Part shown: positions 35,276-43,623 of the stretch, piece by piece
How positions within the stretch are numbered: the first letter of the stretch is position 1
How the letters are laid out: the number at the start of each line of letters is the position of its first letter
Source: CATOSP01 sp965237775
GTDB taxonomy: Bacteria; Chloroflexota; Dehalococcoidia; Lucifugimonadales; UBA3495
Direction of reading: 5' to 3'
NCBI GenBank assembly: GCA_965237775.1
Contig: OZ250155.1
Span: 868,001-932,000, forward strand
DNA: 64,000 nucleotides
Position numbers and translations under genes: made by a program
Notes under the pieces: model-generated
What the model saw: only the letters and a program-made list of their open reading frames with translations
Databases searched by the model: none
What the model was told of the DNA's origin: nothing

Positions 35276-35381
35276 ATGCAGCTAGAAGGTAAGCGAGTAA
35301 TCGCGCTTGGCGAGCGCGACGGGGTCCAGGGCGCCGCAATTGCCAACTGCGCCCGCAGTTCCGGGGCTGAGGTGGTCCTAG
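35276..35381 (+). pseudogene. grdA: grdA selenoprotein, 5' part (cut by IS1182)
   Basis: The ATG at 35276 has GGAG nine bases upstream. It encodes MQLEGKRVIALGERDGVQGA then AIANCARSSGAEVVL, matching the GrdA N-terminus. The CTAG at 35378-35381 is the insertion site. Joined to the part from 37232 after removing the element and one CTAG, the frame reads EVVLEVTYCFVU and continues. The intact protein would have 152 residues. Confidence 0.9.
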
Positions 35382-37153
35382 AAATGCGGATGAAAAGCCT
35401 TGGTTGAGAAGAGGGCTTTAGGCAGAAAGGCCGGCGTCAGCAACGCCAGCGGCCAAATCAGACCGAGCCGGATTGCACCAAATGTTGCTGTAGCACTGTC
35501 GGCGCCGGCCCAGGCGTCACGGTAGCCGATGGCAGCGCCACCAATATCGCCTGTCAAACCGGTTTTGCCCGCCAGCAGGGTCAGGTTGGCCACCGTGGCT
35601 GCCAGGTACAGCTGGAACCGGGTTTTGGTCCGACCGAAGTAGCGGGCCTGGCGAATCCCCAGCTGCACCAGCCGGGCCAGCCGGTGCTCCACCACCACCC
35701 GGCGTTGACAATACCCGGCAAAGGCTTCGCTCTGCTGCAGGGCCCGGGCCTGCTGCAACAAAGCCTCCTGCGGGTGCAGTTGGACCGTTCGCCCCAATCC
35801 CGATGACCCGGCCACGCATTGAGAGCGCAGCGGGCAGGCTCCGCACACCGCCGCATCGAACCGGAAGGCTTGCAGCCGGTGAGTCCGTCCCGTGGAACCG
35901 GTCCGCTTCCCCGCCGGCAGCAGCTTCCGGGTGACCTGACCCGCCGGACAGGTGCAGGTTCCCGCCGCCAGGTCAATCCGGAAGTCATCCTTCGGGAAGT
36001 GTTTCCGGTTCGGACGGCCCGGCACCCGGGCAATCAGGGTCCGTCCCGCGTCGGCGAAGGCCTGCCTGGTATCGCCGTCGCCATAAGCGGCATCGCCCAG
36101 CGCCTCCTCCACCGGCACACCGGTATTGGCCTCGCTCCGTTCCACCAGTTCCAAGGCCCCCAGGTTGTCCGGAGCGTTGCCGGGCAATACTTCCACAGCA
36201 GTAATGAGCTGGGTATCGGTGTCCACCACAATCGCCGCCTTGTGCCCGTCGAAGCGACGGCTGCTGCTCTTGTGGCCGTGGCGCATCTCCGGGTCATGCA
36301 CCGACACCATCCGGTCCTTGCTCACCCCGTCCTTGAGACCAATACCGTCGCCGGTGCGCTCCACATCCTGGAGCAGCAACTGCCCCAGCAACTCCGCCGC
36401 CGCGACGATGCCCTGCCGCTCAGGGCTGCCCTCCGGCAGAGCCTCCTGCGCCTGCCGCCCTGCTTCCAACAGACGGTCGGCGTCAGCCACAATCGTGGCC
36501 AGCAACCCCGCCCGTGCCCCCTTGTCGGACCAGTCGATGGCCGACTCTCCCTTGATGCTGGATGCAAGGTACCGCCCGTACCCCTGGGCCTCGGCCCATC
36601 CTTTGACATTGGACCTCTCCACGGCTGCCAGCGCCCGCAGCAGCTTCACAATCCCGTCCGCCAGCAGGTTGAAGGTGTCCCTCACGGCGCCCCGCCCCAG
36701 GATGTTCGTGGTGTCCAGCGCCACCCGCATGCCGCGCTTTTTTAGGTAGCCCGACTCCCGGGCCAGCCGCAGGCTGGACTCGAACACCGCCCGCACCTTG
36801 TCGTGGAGAATCAACTGGGCGCGGAACACCTGGAGCGTGCTCTTGGCGAAGGGCCTGTCCTCCACCTCAATTCCCAACGCCACTTTCCAGCGGATGTCGA
36901 AGTCGGCTCTGGCCTTGGCCTCGGCGTCGCTCACCTTGTCGTGGGTCTGCAGCAGCAGCGCCGTGGCCAGCAGGCTGGGCGGCACGCTGTCCCGGCCGTT
37001 GTCGGCGCAGTAGAACTCGGCGAAGTCGGAGTCCCGGAATAGTTGGCCTCTCAACGATGCCAACAGGCCGTAGAAAGTGTCCTTACCCACGTGGTCCAGA
37101 TACAGCCGGTCCGCCTCCCAGAAGCCCCTCTGATCCGATCGCTCTCCCAGCAT
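35378..37153 (-). CDS. IS1182-family transposase
   Basis: The 591-residue protein has the IS1182 plan. The N-terminal domain reads FRDSDFAEFYCADNGRDSVP and ALLLQTHDKVSDAEAKARAD. The DDE core has RVALDTTNILGRGAVRDTFN (first D, about 146), SSRRFDGHKAAIVVDTDTQL and EEALGDAAYGDGDTRQAF (second D). A Cys-rich C-terminal region follows (CPAGQV, CGACPLRSQC), with VVVEHRLARLVQLGIRQARY holding the Glu. The frame is intact. The TAG stop is supplied by the duplicated CTAG target. It looks active. Confidence 0.92.
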   Translation of the reverse strand: MLGERSDQRGFWEADRLYLDHVGKDTFYGLLASLRGQLFRDSDFAEFYCADNGRDSVPPSLLATALLLQTHDKVSDAEAKARADFDIRWKVALGIEVEDRPFAKSTLQVFRAQLILHDKVRAVFESSLRLARESGYLKKRGMRVALDTTNILGRGAVRDTFNLLADGIVKLLRALAAVERSNVKGWAEAQGYGRYLASSIKGESAIDWSDKGARAGLLATIVADADRLLEAGRQAQEALPEGSPERQGIVAAAELLGQLLLQDVERTGDGIGLKDGVSKDRMVSVHDPEMRHGHKSSSRRFDGHKAAIVVDTDTQLITAVEVLPGNAPDNLGALELVERSEANTGVPVEEALGDAAYGDGDTRQAFADAGRTLIARVPGRPNRKHFPKDDFRIDLAAGTCTCPAGQVTRKLLPAGKRTGSTGRTHRLQAFRFDAAVCGACPLRSQCVAGSSGLGRTVQLHPQEALLQQARALQQSEAFAGYCQRRVVVEHRLARLVQLGIRQARYFGRTKTRFQLYLAATVANLTLLAGKTGLTGDIGGAAIGYRDAWAGADSATATFGAIRLGLIWPLALLTPAFLPKALFSTKAFHPHF

Positions 37154-37227
37154 TCCCTTGCTCCGCTATCTTTGATACCCCGGAGTATAACCCCTGGCAT
37201 CAAAATGGACAGTTTCCGGCCAGACTT
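35382..37227 (-). mobile_element. IS1182-family insertion sequence inside grdA
   Basis: The target CTAG is duplicated exactly at 35378-35381 and 37228-37231. Weak terminal inverted repeats begin AAATGCGGATGAAAA (left) and, reverse strand, AAGTCTGGCCGGAAA (right). One long intact transposase gene fills the 1846 bp. Confidence 0.85.
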
Positions 37228-37581
37228 CTAGAGGTGACCTATTGCTTCGTTTGAACGGCCTCGGGCGCCCTTGACCTGGAGGGTCAAGAAGAAATCAAGC
37301 GGACCGTGGACCGCATCGGCCCGGAAAACGTGATGGTGTTGCTGGGCACTCCCACTCCGGAGAGCACCAGGTTGTACGCAATGACCGTAGACCAGGGAGA
37401 CCCGTCCTGGGCCGGGGCACTGGCCGGGTCCGCCCTCGGCCTGCCCGCTTACCACATCATAGAGCAGGAGATCAAAGACCAGATCGATCCCTCTACTTAC
37501 GAGGCCGAGGTAGGGCTTGCAGAGATAGTCTTGGACACGGACGAAATCGTTAAGGCTCTTTCGGAAGTTCGCCGGAAGTGA
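37228..37581 (+). pseudogene. grdA: grdA selenoprotein, 3' part with in-frame UGA
   Basis: After the CTAG the frame reads EVTYCFV, then TGA at 37252-37254, then TASGALDLEGQEEIKRTVDR, MVLLGTPTPESTRLYAMTVD, AGALAGSALGLPAYHIIEQE and a stop at 37579. GrdA has the strictly conserved motif CFVUTA with selenocysteine at this place, so the TGA is a Sec codon. A hairpin starts 16 bases after the TGA. GrdA carries the substrate as a Se-carboxymethyl group between the substrate-specific protein B and protein C. Cut off from its start by the IS, this copy cannot be made in full. Confidence 0.9.
37270..37288 (+). promoter_or_regulatory. Candidate bacterial SECIS hairpin of grdA
   Basis: CTTGACC TGGAG GGTCAAG forms a perfect 7-bp stem with a 5-base loop containing GG. 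It starts 16 bases after the Sec TGA, the distance at which SelB-binding hairpins lie. Confidence 0.7.
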
Positions 37582-37670
37582 CCCGTTGTCCGTGGTGGGT
37601 CTGATTATTTCATTGTGATACACTTTCCCTGGCCTCGTATCGCACCTGAGTGGGGCCTTTTGTACGGGAA

Positions 37671-38225
37671 ATGACTACCGAACGAAAACTGGTGACGGCC
37701 GAGGAGTTGCTGCGGATGCCGAGCGGCAGCAATCGGTACGAACTTGTCCGGGGAGACCTGATTGAATTGGCTCCTACGGGTGACCCGCACGGAATCGTTG
37801 TGAGTAGAATTCACTACGCTCTGGCACATTACGTAGAACAGACCCGCCACGGGGATATTCGCGTGGGTGAGACGGGTTACCGGCTCGAAAGTGATCCCGA
37901 TACAGTCCGTGCCGCTGATGTGGCCTGGGTAGCGCCGGGGCGTATTCCTCCGGGGATACAGGGTTATCCCAACTTGGCGCCAGACCTGGCTGTCGAGGTA
38001 AAATCTCCGAGCGAGTCTCGGTCCACGTTGGGCGCCAAGGCAGAGTTGTGGCTTAGCTACGGCTCACGGGAGGTTTGGGTCGCCGACCCGGAAAGCGTCA
38101 GTATCACTGTTTATCGTGCTGGGCAGTACCCCTTGACCTTGAATGAAAGTGCCGATCTCGACGGCGGGGACCTGCTGCCCGGATTCACCTCCCCAGTTTG
38201 GCGGCTTTTCAGGATGGACCCCTAA
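37671..38225 (+). CDS. Uma2-family putative restriction-fold nuclease (copy 1)
   Basis: The 184-residue protein matches Uma2 (DUF820), a PD-(D/E)XK fold family. It has VTAEELLRMPSGSNRYELVR, VRAADVAWVAPGRIPP (Asp), and APDLAVEVKSPSES (E-x-K) at about 98-125. The last part is LPGFTSPVWRLF. Members are often attached to mobile or repeat-rich genomes, and the function is unproven. The ATG at 37671 is chosen by alignment with copy 2. The gene follows the grdA tail. It is about 60% identical to the gene at 38515. Confidence 0.85.
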   Translation: MTTERKLVTAEELLRMPSGSNRYELVRGDLIELAPTGDPHGIVVSRIHYALAHYVEQTRHGDIRVGETGYRLESDPDTVRAADVAWVAPGRIPPGIQGYPNLAPDLAVEVKSPSESRSTLGAKAELWLSYGSREVWVADPESVSITVYRAGQYPLTLNESADLDGGDLLPGFTSPVWRLFRMDP

Positions 38226-38287
38226 AGATCCAGGCTGAGACCGGACCGGTTTCTATCCGCGGCGAACCCTTTGACGGTCATACCTCG

Positions 38288-38442
38288 ATTCAATGGCCGA
38301 TCCCAAAGTTGAGGACTTCGAGACGTAACGGAGAGATTGTGTCCATCATGTCGCCGAGTAGAGGGCCGAGGTAGGGCTTGCGGAGCTGGTGTTGGACTCG
38401 GACGAGATCGTAAAGGCTCTTTCGGAAGTTCGCCGGGCCTGA
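38288..38442. pseudogene. Junction of a grdB tail (minus) and a grdA tail (plus), from a tandem duplication
   Basis: On the minus strand 38288-38352 encodes LLGDMMDTISPLRLEVLNFG, a decayed copy of the end of the GrdB-like gene at 39130. On the plus strand 38364-38442 encodes AEVGLAELVLDSDEIVKALS then EVRRA and a stop, a copy of the grdA end at 37503-37581, offset 861 bases. Neither has a start. They mark the seam of a tandem duplication. Confidence 0.8.
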
Positions 38443-38514
38443 AGCCCGATCGGGGAAAATGCTACAATCTGTCATCCGGTAGACAGAATCCCAATTCATG
38501 CTACATCGTGCGAA

Positions 38515-39069
38515 ATGAGCACCACACGTAAATCGGTCACCGCTGAAGAGTTGTTGCGCATGCCCCGTCATGGCAAGCGGTACGAACTAGTGCGGGGAGT
38601 ACTGACCGAGATGGCCCCTACCGGCAACCCGCATCGCGAGACCGTAGGACGGATCGACACGGCGCTCGGCAACTATTCCGACCAGAACGATTATGGCTCG
38701 TCGGGCGCGGGTGAACCGGGCTATTTGCTGGAAATCGGCCCCGATACAGTAAGAGCCCCGGACGTTGTTTGGATCGCCACGGGTCGAATTCCTCCCGGAA
38801 CTCAGGGGTATCCCAATCTCGCTCCGGACCTGGCAGTAGAGGTCAAGTCGCCCAGTGAGTCTTATCCGCAAATCACCGCTAAAGCCGAGATGTGGCTTAG
38901 CTACGGCACTCGAGTAGTATGGATAGCCGACCCCGAGCGGATCACCGTTACAGTGCACCGTCTGGGCGTGCCTCCCCTAACCTTGACCGAAAATGAAGAC
39001 CTCGACGGCGGGGAACTCTTACCAGGGTTCAGTTCACCGGTTTGGAGACTGTTCCGCAGGCACCGTTGA
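38515..39069 (+). CDS. Uma2-family putative restriction-fold nuclease (copy 2)
   Basis: The 184-residue protein is the paralog of the gene at 37671, offset by 844 bases. It keeps VTAEELLRMP, VRAPDVVWIATGRIPPGTQG and APDLAVEVKSPSES, the PD-(D/E)XK core, and LPGFSSPVWRLFRR. The N-terminal half has diverged most. It follows the second grdA tail by 72 bases, as copy 1 follows the first. The role is unknown. No strong ribosome-binding site is seen. Confidence 0.85.
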   Translation: MSTTRKSVTAEELLRMPRHGKRYELVRGVLTEMAPTGNPHRETVGRIDTALGNYSDQNDYGSSGAGEPGYLLEIGPDTVRAPDVVWIATGRIPPGTQGYPNLAPDLAVEVKSPSESYPQITAKAEMWLSYGTRVVWIADPERITVTVHRLGVPPLTLTENEDLDGGELLPGFSSPVWRLFRRHR

Positions 39070-39129
39070 GGGATCCTGGTCAGGGCTTTCGCCTACGACC
39101 CTTCCCCTAGCCTCTCCCCGATGATATCC

Positions 39130-39615
39130 CTATCGGTTTGCCAGGCTGAGGACGGTGGGGATTAGTAAAGAGATGGTCTCCATCATGTCTCCGGGTGCTG
39201 GGCCGGTGGGCACTATAGTCAGGTCCGGTCCGCGTTCCGCGTGGGCTGGATTGTCCGCCGCCAAGGCGGTCACGGGCGGGACTCCCACCTCGAGGGCCGC
39301 GAGGCACACGGAAACGCAGGCAAGTCCATAGGGTCCCAGGTCAAATGCCGGGCCGGCCACCATCACATCGGGCATATATTCTCGCAATTGCGAATCAACT
39401 AGAGCCAGGCTTTCGCTCTGCTGTCGAGCAAAGTAGACGTCACCGCAGATGATTGTGGCCACCACGTCCCCTTGGTCCCCCAGCAGGAAGTTCAGCAGCC
39501 GGGCGGGACCGATTGGCCTGTCACGGACCTCGATGGGCAAGTCCGCTTTCTCCTCCCGCCCTATACCCGCGTAGACCTGGTTCAGGTAGTGAACAACCCG
39601 GATGGGACTGGGCAT
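39130..39615 (-). CDS. GrdB-like N-terminal domain protein
   Basis: The 161-residue protein matches the first domain of glycine/betaine reductase component B: RVVHYLNQVYAGIGREEKAD, GPARLLNFLLGDQGDVVATI, ICGDVYFARQQSES, PDVMVAGPAFDLGPYGLACV, and IVPTGPAPGDMMETISLLIP. Complete GrdB has about 430 residues, with a Sec in the C-terminal domain. That domain is absent here, and no other frame supplies it. AGGAGGT precedes the ATG. The gene is the last of an operon with two deacetylase-like genes and a TPR gene (gaps 42-63 bases). It may be a free-standing domain or a truncated remnant. Confidence 0.78.
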   Translation of the reverse strand: MPSPIRVVHYLNQVYAGIGREEKADLPIEVRDRPIGPARLLNFLLGDQGDVVATIICGDVYFARQQSESLALVDSQLREYMPDVMVAGPAFDLGPYGLACVSVCLAALEVGVPPVTALAADNPAHAERGPDLTIVPTGPAPGDMMETISLLIPTVLSLANR

Positions 39616-39657
39616 GGAGTGACCTCCTGGCCTACCGGCGCAGAGTGGGGGAGAGCG

Positions 39658-40572
39658 CTACGCGGTTGGGGGGTTGTTCCGGTACCAGTCCACTATCTCG
39701 GAACCTGTGGCGGCCCATACTCCACCTCGGCGCATGATGTGCCCCAGGGCCCGGTCCAGGTATCCGATGCGGAACGGCTGGCCGATGAGCCACGGATGCA
39801 GGTTCAAGACCATCGTCCGCCCATTCTGCTGCCCGTCCTGGTAGAGAGTGTCGAACCCGTCTTCGATTAGCTGCTGGTACCGGCCAACTTCGACCCTACG
39901 GTCCCAAAGTGCCACCACGTCGTCCAACTCCACCATTACCGGCAAAGCGAATATCTCTCCGTGCGGGCTCTTAAGGGGGTAGGGCTGTTCGTCGTTCACC
40001 CAGTCGCAGACGTAGCTGATGCCCGCCTCGGAGAGTAGTTGCGGAGTACGGGAGGACTCGCCGTATTCGGGTCCCAACCATCCAGTAGGCGCGTTTCCGG
40101 TGGCTTGAGTCAGGGCCGAAACAGACTGTCCGATATATTCCCTCTCCGCGTCCTCCGTCATGTTGCTGGTAATCATTCGGGTCAACGCGACGCCGTGGCC
40201 GATGATCTCCGCGCCCCGCTCCTGGCAATGGCGGACGAGGAACGGGTAATTTTCGGCGGTCATGGCGTCCATTGCCACGGTGGCTTTGATGCCGTGTTTC
40301 TCCAGGGTGTCCAACACCCTGAAAATCCCCACGCGGTGCCCGTATTCCCGGTGTCCCAGCCTGGCGTAGTCGGGGTGCGACCTTGCGCTCAAGCCTCCGG
40401 CGAATGGCGTCGTAAAACTATCTTCCGGCGGCTGCCATTCCGGATGGTCCAGGTCGACGATCACGCATAAGGCAACCCGCGCGCCGTCCGGCCATCGTAG
40501 AATTCCTCGTTTGCTGAGGGGGGACCAATCGTAGTGCTCATGGTCCATCCCGAATCGCCGTTCTGCTGGCAT
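39658..40572 (-). CDS. Polysaccharide deacetylase family hydrolase
   Basis: The 304-residue protein has the NodB-type fold. GDFRFYD-type metal residues are replaced by a pattern like allantoinase/PuuE members: VALCVIVDLDHPEWQPP, YGHRVGIFRVLDTLEKHGIK, EIIGHGVALTRMITSNMTED, APTGWLGPEYGESSRTPQLL, and MVLNLHPWLIGQPFRIGYLD. This group acts on cyclic or linear amides or N-acyl groups rather than polysaccharides in several cases. The substrate is unknown. GAGGAGG precedes the ATG. It lies between a paralog and the GrdB-like gene, so it may release the substrate amine. Confidence 0.88.
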   Translation of the reverse strand: MPAERRFGMDHEHYDWSPLSKRGILRWPDGARVALCVIVDLDHPEWQPPEDSFTTPFAGGLSARSHPDYARLGHREYGHRVGIFRVLDTLEKHGIKATVAMDAMTAENYPFLVRHCQERGAEIIGHGVALTRMITSNMTEDAEREYIGQSVSALTQATGNAPTGWLGPEYGESSRTPQLLSEAGISYVCDWVNDEQPYPLKSPHGEIFALPVMVELDDVVALWDRRVEVGRYQQLIEDGFDTLYQDGQQNGRTMVLNLHPWLIGQPFRIGYLDRALGHIMRRGGVWAATGSEIVDWYRNNPPTA

Positions 40573-40635
40573 ATTTTCCCCTCCTCGGCGGGAGCGAGGT
40601 TAAATAGGTGGACGGTGGGCCTCCCGGGCGTCGGG

Positions 40636-41553
40636 TTAGCGGTTGACCTGGGAGGCGTGGGCGACGGCCTCGTCGTAATAGTTGGCTACGTAGTAGTCGG
40701 CGATGTCGTCGGCGGTAGTCTGCCAAACGCCGTCATGGGACATGATGTAGCCCAGTATGTCGTCCAGGTACTTGGCCCGGTGGGGTTGGCCCGTCAGATA
40801 GGGATGCAGCGCGATGCACATCACCCGGCCGCTTTGAGCCCCCTCCAGGTAAAGCTGGTCGAACTGGGCCTTGCAGATCTCGGCGAAGTAGTCCCCCTCG
40901 TAGTGCTGCCGGAAGAGGGGAGCGTCGTTCAACTCGATTGAATAGGGCACCGACACCAGCTTGCCGCTCTTCACTTTGATCGGCACTGGCTGGTCGTCGT
41001 GCATCCAATCGGTGTGATAAATGAGACCGGCCTCGGCCATCAGATCGGGAGTCCGTTCGGTGCCGGAGATGGCTGGTCCCAGCATCCCCTTCAATTGCTT
41101 CCCGGTGTGGAGTTTGAGGGTGTCGATGGTGTCTCGGTAAAATTCCCGCTCCTGGTCTTCAGTGTAGGTGTTCAGGTAGCGGGTGTTGTAAATCCCGTGG
41201 CTCATGAAATCGTAGTCGCGCTGGACCATGGCCTCTCCGATCTCGGGGAAGTGTTCCAACACGGCCATGTTTAGGGATACGCAGCAACGAATGTTGTGTT
41301 TGTCCAACACGTCCAGCATTCGCCAGAAACCCACCCGGTTCCCGTAGTCGCGGTGGGAATACCCTTGCACGTCGGGATAGGGCGTGCGCGGCCAGGGGTC
41401 ACGGTGTCCGTCGAATTCGGGCTCGTACTCGTAATGCTCCACGTTGGGAGCGATCCACAGAGCGACCCTTGCGTCGTTGGGCCACTTAATCGCGGGCCTG
41501 TCTATAATGGGACTGTAGTCCACTCGGTCTGGTGGAAGAGGCATATCATTCAC
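40636..41553 (-). CDS. Polysaccharide deacetylase family hydrolase (paralog)
   Basis: The 305-residue protein is related to the next gene: WPNDARVALWIAPNVEHYEY, YGNRVGFWRMLDVLDKHNIR, DFMSHGIYNTRYLNTYTEDQ, GMLGPAISGTERTPDLMAEA, and MCIALHPYLTGQPHRAKYLD. It lacks a signal peptide and so is cytoplasmic. A second ATG at 41544 has better spacing from GGGGTGA than the ATG at 41553. Two paralogs in a row may form a heteromer or act on related substrates. Confidence 0.87.
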   Translation of the reverse strand: MNDMPLPPDRVDYSPIIDRPAIKWPNDARVALWIAPNVEHYEYEPEFDGHRDPWPRTPYPDVQGYSHRDYGNRVGFWRMLDVLDKHNIRCCVSLNMAVLEHFPEIGEAMVQRDYDFMSHGIYNTRYLNTYTEDQEREFYRDTIDTLKLHTGKQLKGMLGPAISGTERTPDLMAEAGLIYHTDWMHDDQPVPIKVKSGKLVSVPYSIELNDAPLFRQHYEGDYFAEICKAQFDQLYLEGAQSGRVMCIALHPYLTGQPHRAKYLDDILGYIMSHDGVWQTTADDIADYYVANYYDEAVAHASQVNR

Positions 41554-41615
41554 CCCGGTTGGTGGTCGTCTTCGTGTCCGCCTAGGTAGCTGTTTAACCC
41601 CTCGTATGGGACTGG

Positions 41616-43061
41616 CTATGCGACGTTACTGGTCAGCCGCTCCAGGTTGGCCATCTCCGGAGAGTCGAGGTCAGCCGTAGGCCAGCCGCCCGCGGCTTCC
41701 TTGAGAGTCGACGCGGCGGCGCTCACTTCTCCGCTTCCGGCCTGCGTCCGGCCCATCCAGAACTCGTCACGGACTGACGCCCTGCGGTTGAGGCGCTCCG
41801 TGAGCATCGCTTCCGCGTTCTCGAACTGCTCGGCTCGGATGTACGCTTCCAGCAACGTGTCCTCAAACACTTCGCGTTGAGCATGGCTGCCGCCGATGCG
41901 GGCAAGGTCCCGGATTGGCTGCTCCATCAGACGTACAGTCTCACCGTAGTTGCCCTCGGCGAAGGCGGCGATCCCCTGAATCATTGGCAAGGTCATTTCC
42001 TGGACGAGAACGTTGCCCCCCTCGGCTGCCGTCCGTATGGCGTCGATAGTCTTCTCCAAGGCCTCCTGGTCGCCTGCCGCTGCGAAGGCCAGGGCGGCGT
42101 GAGCATCGCGGAAGGGGGGTCCGGGGTTTCCGGCAGCGGGAAGGGCCTGGTCTCGCACCTCCTCCCAGGGCTTGGGCGGGGGTGTTCCGCCGTAAATCGT
42201 CAACCGCCACATTAGGGAGGCGCTGTCGGCCAGTGATGCGGCGCTCTTAGACACTACAGATGGGCGTATGTCGGTCTCGTACAGGGCCAGGGCGTTCTTG
42301 TACCGGCCCATAGCCAGTTCGAACAGGGCCAGGTGCCAGGACAGGTGTACATGATAGGAAGCTCGTTTGTCGAACCCTTCCAGCCAGTTTCCCAGGAAAC
42401 CGCCTCCCGATGAGGCGTCGCCCTTCTCGAAGTAGACGTGGGTGACCGAGTGTGAGGCGACCGCGTTGAGGGGGTACATCTCCAGAGACTTGCTTGCCAG
42501 CTTGAACGCTTCGTCCAACCGGCCCGTCTCATGGTGGGCGAAGGCGTAGCTACCCAGGAAAGCCCAATCATCTTCACAATGCTTGGCGATGCTCTGGCAC
42601 AGGGTGAATAGCTCGTCGGGGAAATTGGGGACCCCGGCGCTGTGACAGCCCTGCATGAATAGTCTCTGGGCCAACCGGAGCATCAGCACGTCTTTGGGGT
42701 ATTCTTTCAAATGGTCGCGTATCACCCCGAGGGACTGGATGCCCTTGTTGTTGATCCATAGGTCGATGGCTTCGATGTCCGCCTTTTCCCGGCTGGAAAT
42801 GCCGACAGACAGGGACTGAGCGTTGGCGATGCCCTCCTTGGCCTCCGAGGCCGTGCCCCGCATCATGGCTACCCAGGCCATTCCGGCGTGGGCCATCGCA
42901 AAGCCCTCGTCAGCTTCTATTGACTGTTGAAACCGTTCCTCGGGTCCAAAGTTCTGGGACAGCAGCAGGTCCAGGCCCTCCAGGTAATGGTCGGCGGCGG
43001 CGCTGGAACTGGTGCTGATGGGCAGCCCGAAGCGGTCATTCATCCTTGCGCCGTTTGGCAT
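41616..43061 (-). CDS. Tetratricopeptide repeat protein (TTC38 type)
   Basis: The 481-residue protein has many helical repeats: FQQSIEADEGFAMAHAGMAW, LGSYAFAHHETGRLDEAFKL, ASKSLEMYPLNAVASHSVTH, HLALFELAMGRYKNALALYE, and ENAEAMLTERLNRRASVRDE. VYFEKGDASSGGGFLGNWLE with HVHLSWHLALFE is typical of TTC38-like proteins found beside amidohydrolases in bacteria. The frame extends to 43145, but AGGAG before the ATG at 43061 sets the start. A promoter is seen at 43126-43155. It heads the operon of two deacetylases and the GrdB-like gene. Confidence 0.85.
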   Translation of the reverse strand: MPNGARMNDRFGLPISTSSSAAADHYLEGLDLLLSQNFGPEERFQQSIEADEGFAMAHAGMAWVAMMRGTASEAKEGIANAQSLSVGISSREKADIEAIDLWINNKGIQSLGVIRDHLKEYPKDVLMLRLAQRLFMQGCHSAGVPNFPDELFTLCQSIAKHCEDDWAFLGSYAFAHHETGRLDEAFKLASKSLEMYPLNAVASHSVTHVYFEKGDASSGGGFLGNWLEGFDKRASYHVHLSWHLALFELAMGRYKNALALYETDIRPSVVSKSAASLADSASLMWRLTIYGGTPPPKPWEEVRDQALPAAGNPGPPFRDAHAALAFAAAGDQEALEKTIDAIRTAAEGGNVLVQEMTLPMIQGIAAFAEGNYGETVRLMEQPIRDLARIGGSHAQREVFEDTLLEAYIRAEQFENAEAMLTERLNRRASVRDEFWMGRTQAGSGEVSAAASTLKEAAGGWPTADLDSPEMANLERLTSNVA

Positions 43062-43125
43062 CGTCTTACTCCTAGCGAAATATTCATGTGTGAACGGGTG
43101 GCTCGGATGTTTCTGGTTCGAGGGA

Positions 43126-43155
43126 AGTGTAAGTTTGGCGGGCACTTGGTGTCAA
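43126..43155 (-). promoter_or_regulatory. Sigma-70 promoter of the TPR-deacetylase-GrdB-like operon
   Basis: On the minus strand TTGACA (43155-43150), an 18-base spacer and TACACT (43131-43126) lie about 65 bases before the ATG at 43061. The -35 is perfect and the -10 has 4 of 6. Confidence 0.55.
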
Positions 43156-43231
43156 CGAACGGTCGCTAATCACCCGGCAATCCGGATATCATCATCGAGG
43201 ATCGGGTAGAATGAGTGGGAGGAGTTTTGCT

Positions 43232-43588
43232 ATGGGTACATTTCACTGGCCAATTGTAGTTGGAAATCTGGACCGGTCCAGTATCCGAGAGATCGAAGCG
43301 ATGGTGGATACTGGCGCTACCTACACAGTCTTGCCTTCCGCGCTTTTAGCGGAGATAGGGATCGAAGCTACGCGAAAAGCCGAGTTCGAATTTGCGAATC
43401 GAAGGCTTGCTGAATTGGACATTGGGCAAGCATGGGTCTCCATTAACGGAGAGAGCGTCATCACCCAGGTAGTTTTCGGTGAGGACGAAACGTCGCCGTT
43501 ACTGGGAGCTTATACTTTGGAAGGGTTACTCCTAGCTGTAGACCCCTTGAATCAGAGGTTGGTTCCAACTCATGCCATTTGGTATTAG
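43232..43588 (+). CDS. Retropepsin-like aspartic protease family protein
   Basis: The 118-residue protein has the single catalytic motif AMVDTGATYTVLPSALLAEI (DTGA, about residue 25) and the second psi-loop-like region LLGAYTLEGLLLAVDP. Such clan AA proteins act as dimers. GGAGG is about 8 bases before the ATG at 43232, so I prefer it to the GTG/ATG at 43211. The role is unknown. The 2-hydroxyacid dehydrogenase gene follows by 35 bases. Confidence 0.78.
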   Translation: MGTFHWPIVVGNLDRSSIREIEAMVDTGATYTVLPSALLAEIGIEATRKAEFEFANRRLAELDIGQAWVSINGESVITQVVFGEDETSPLLGAYTLEGLLLAVDPLNQRLVPTHAIWY

Positions 43589-43623
43589 CTTCGCGGTCAG
43601 CGAGTCTTTGGGGGATTGAGCCG

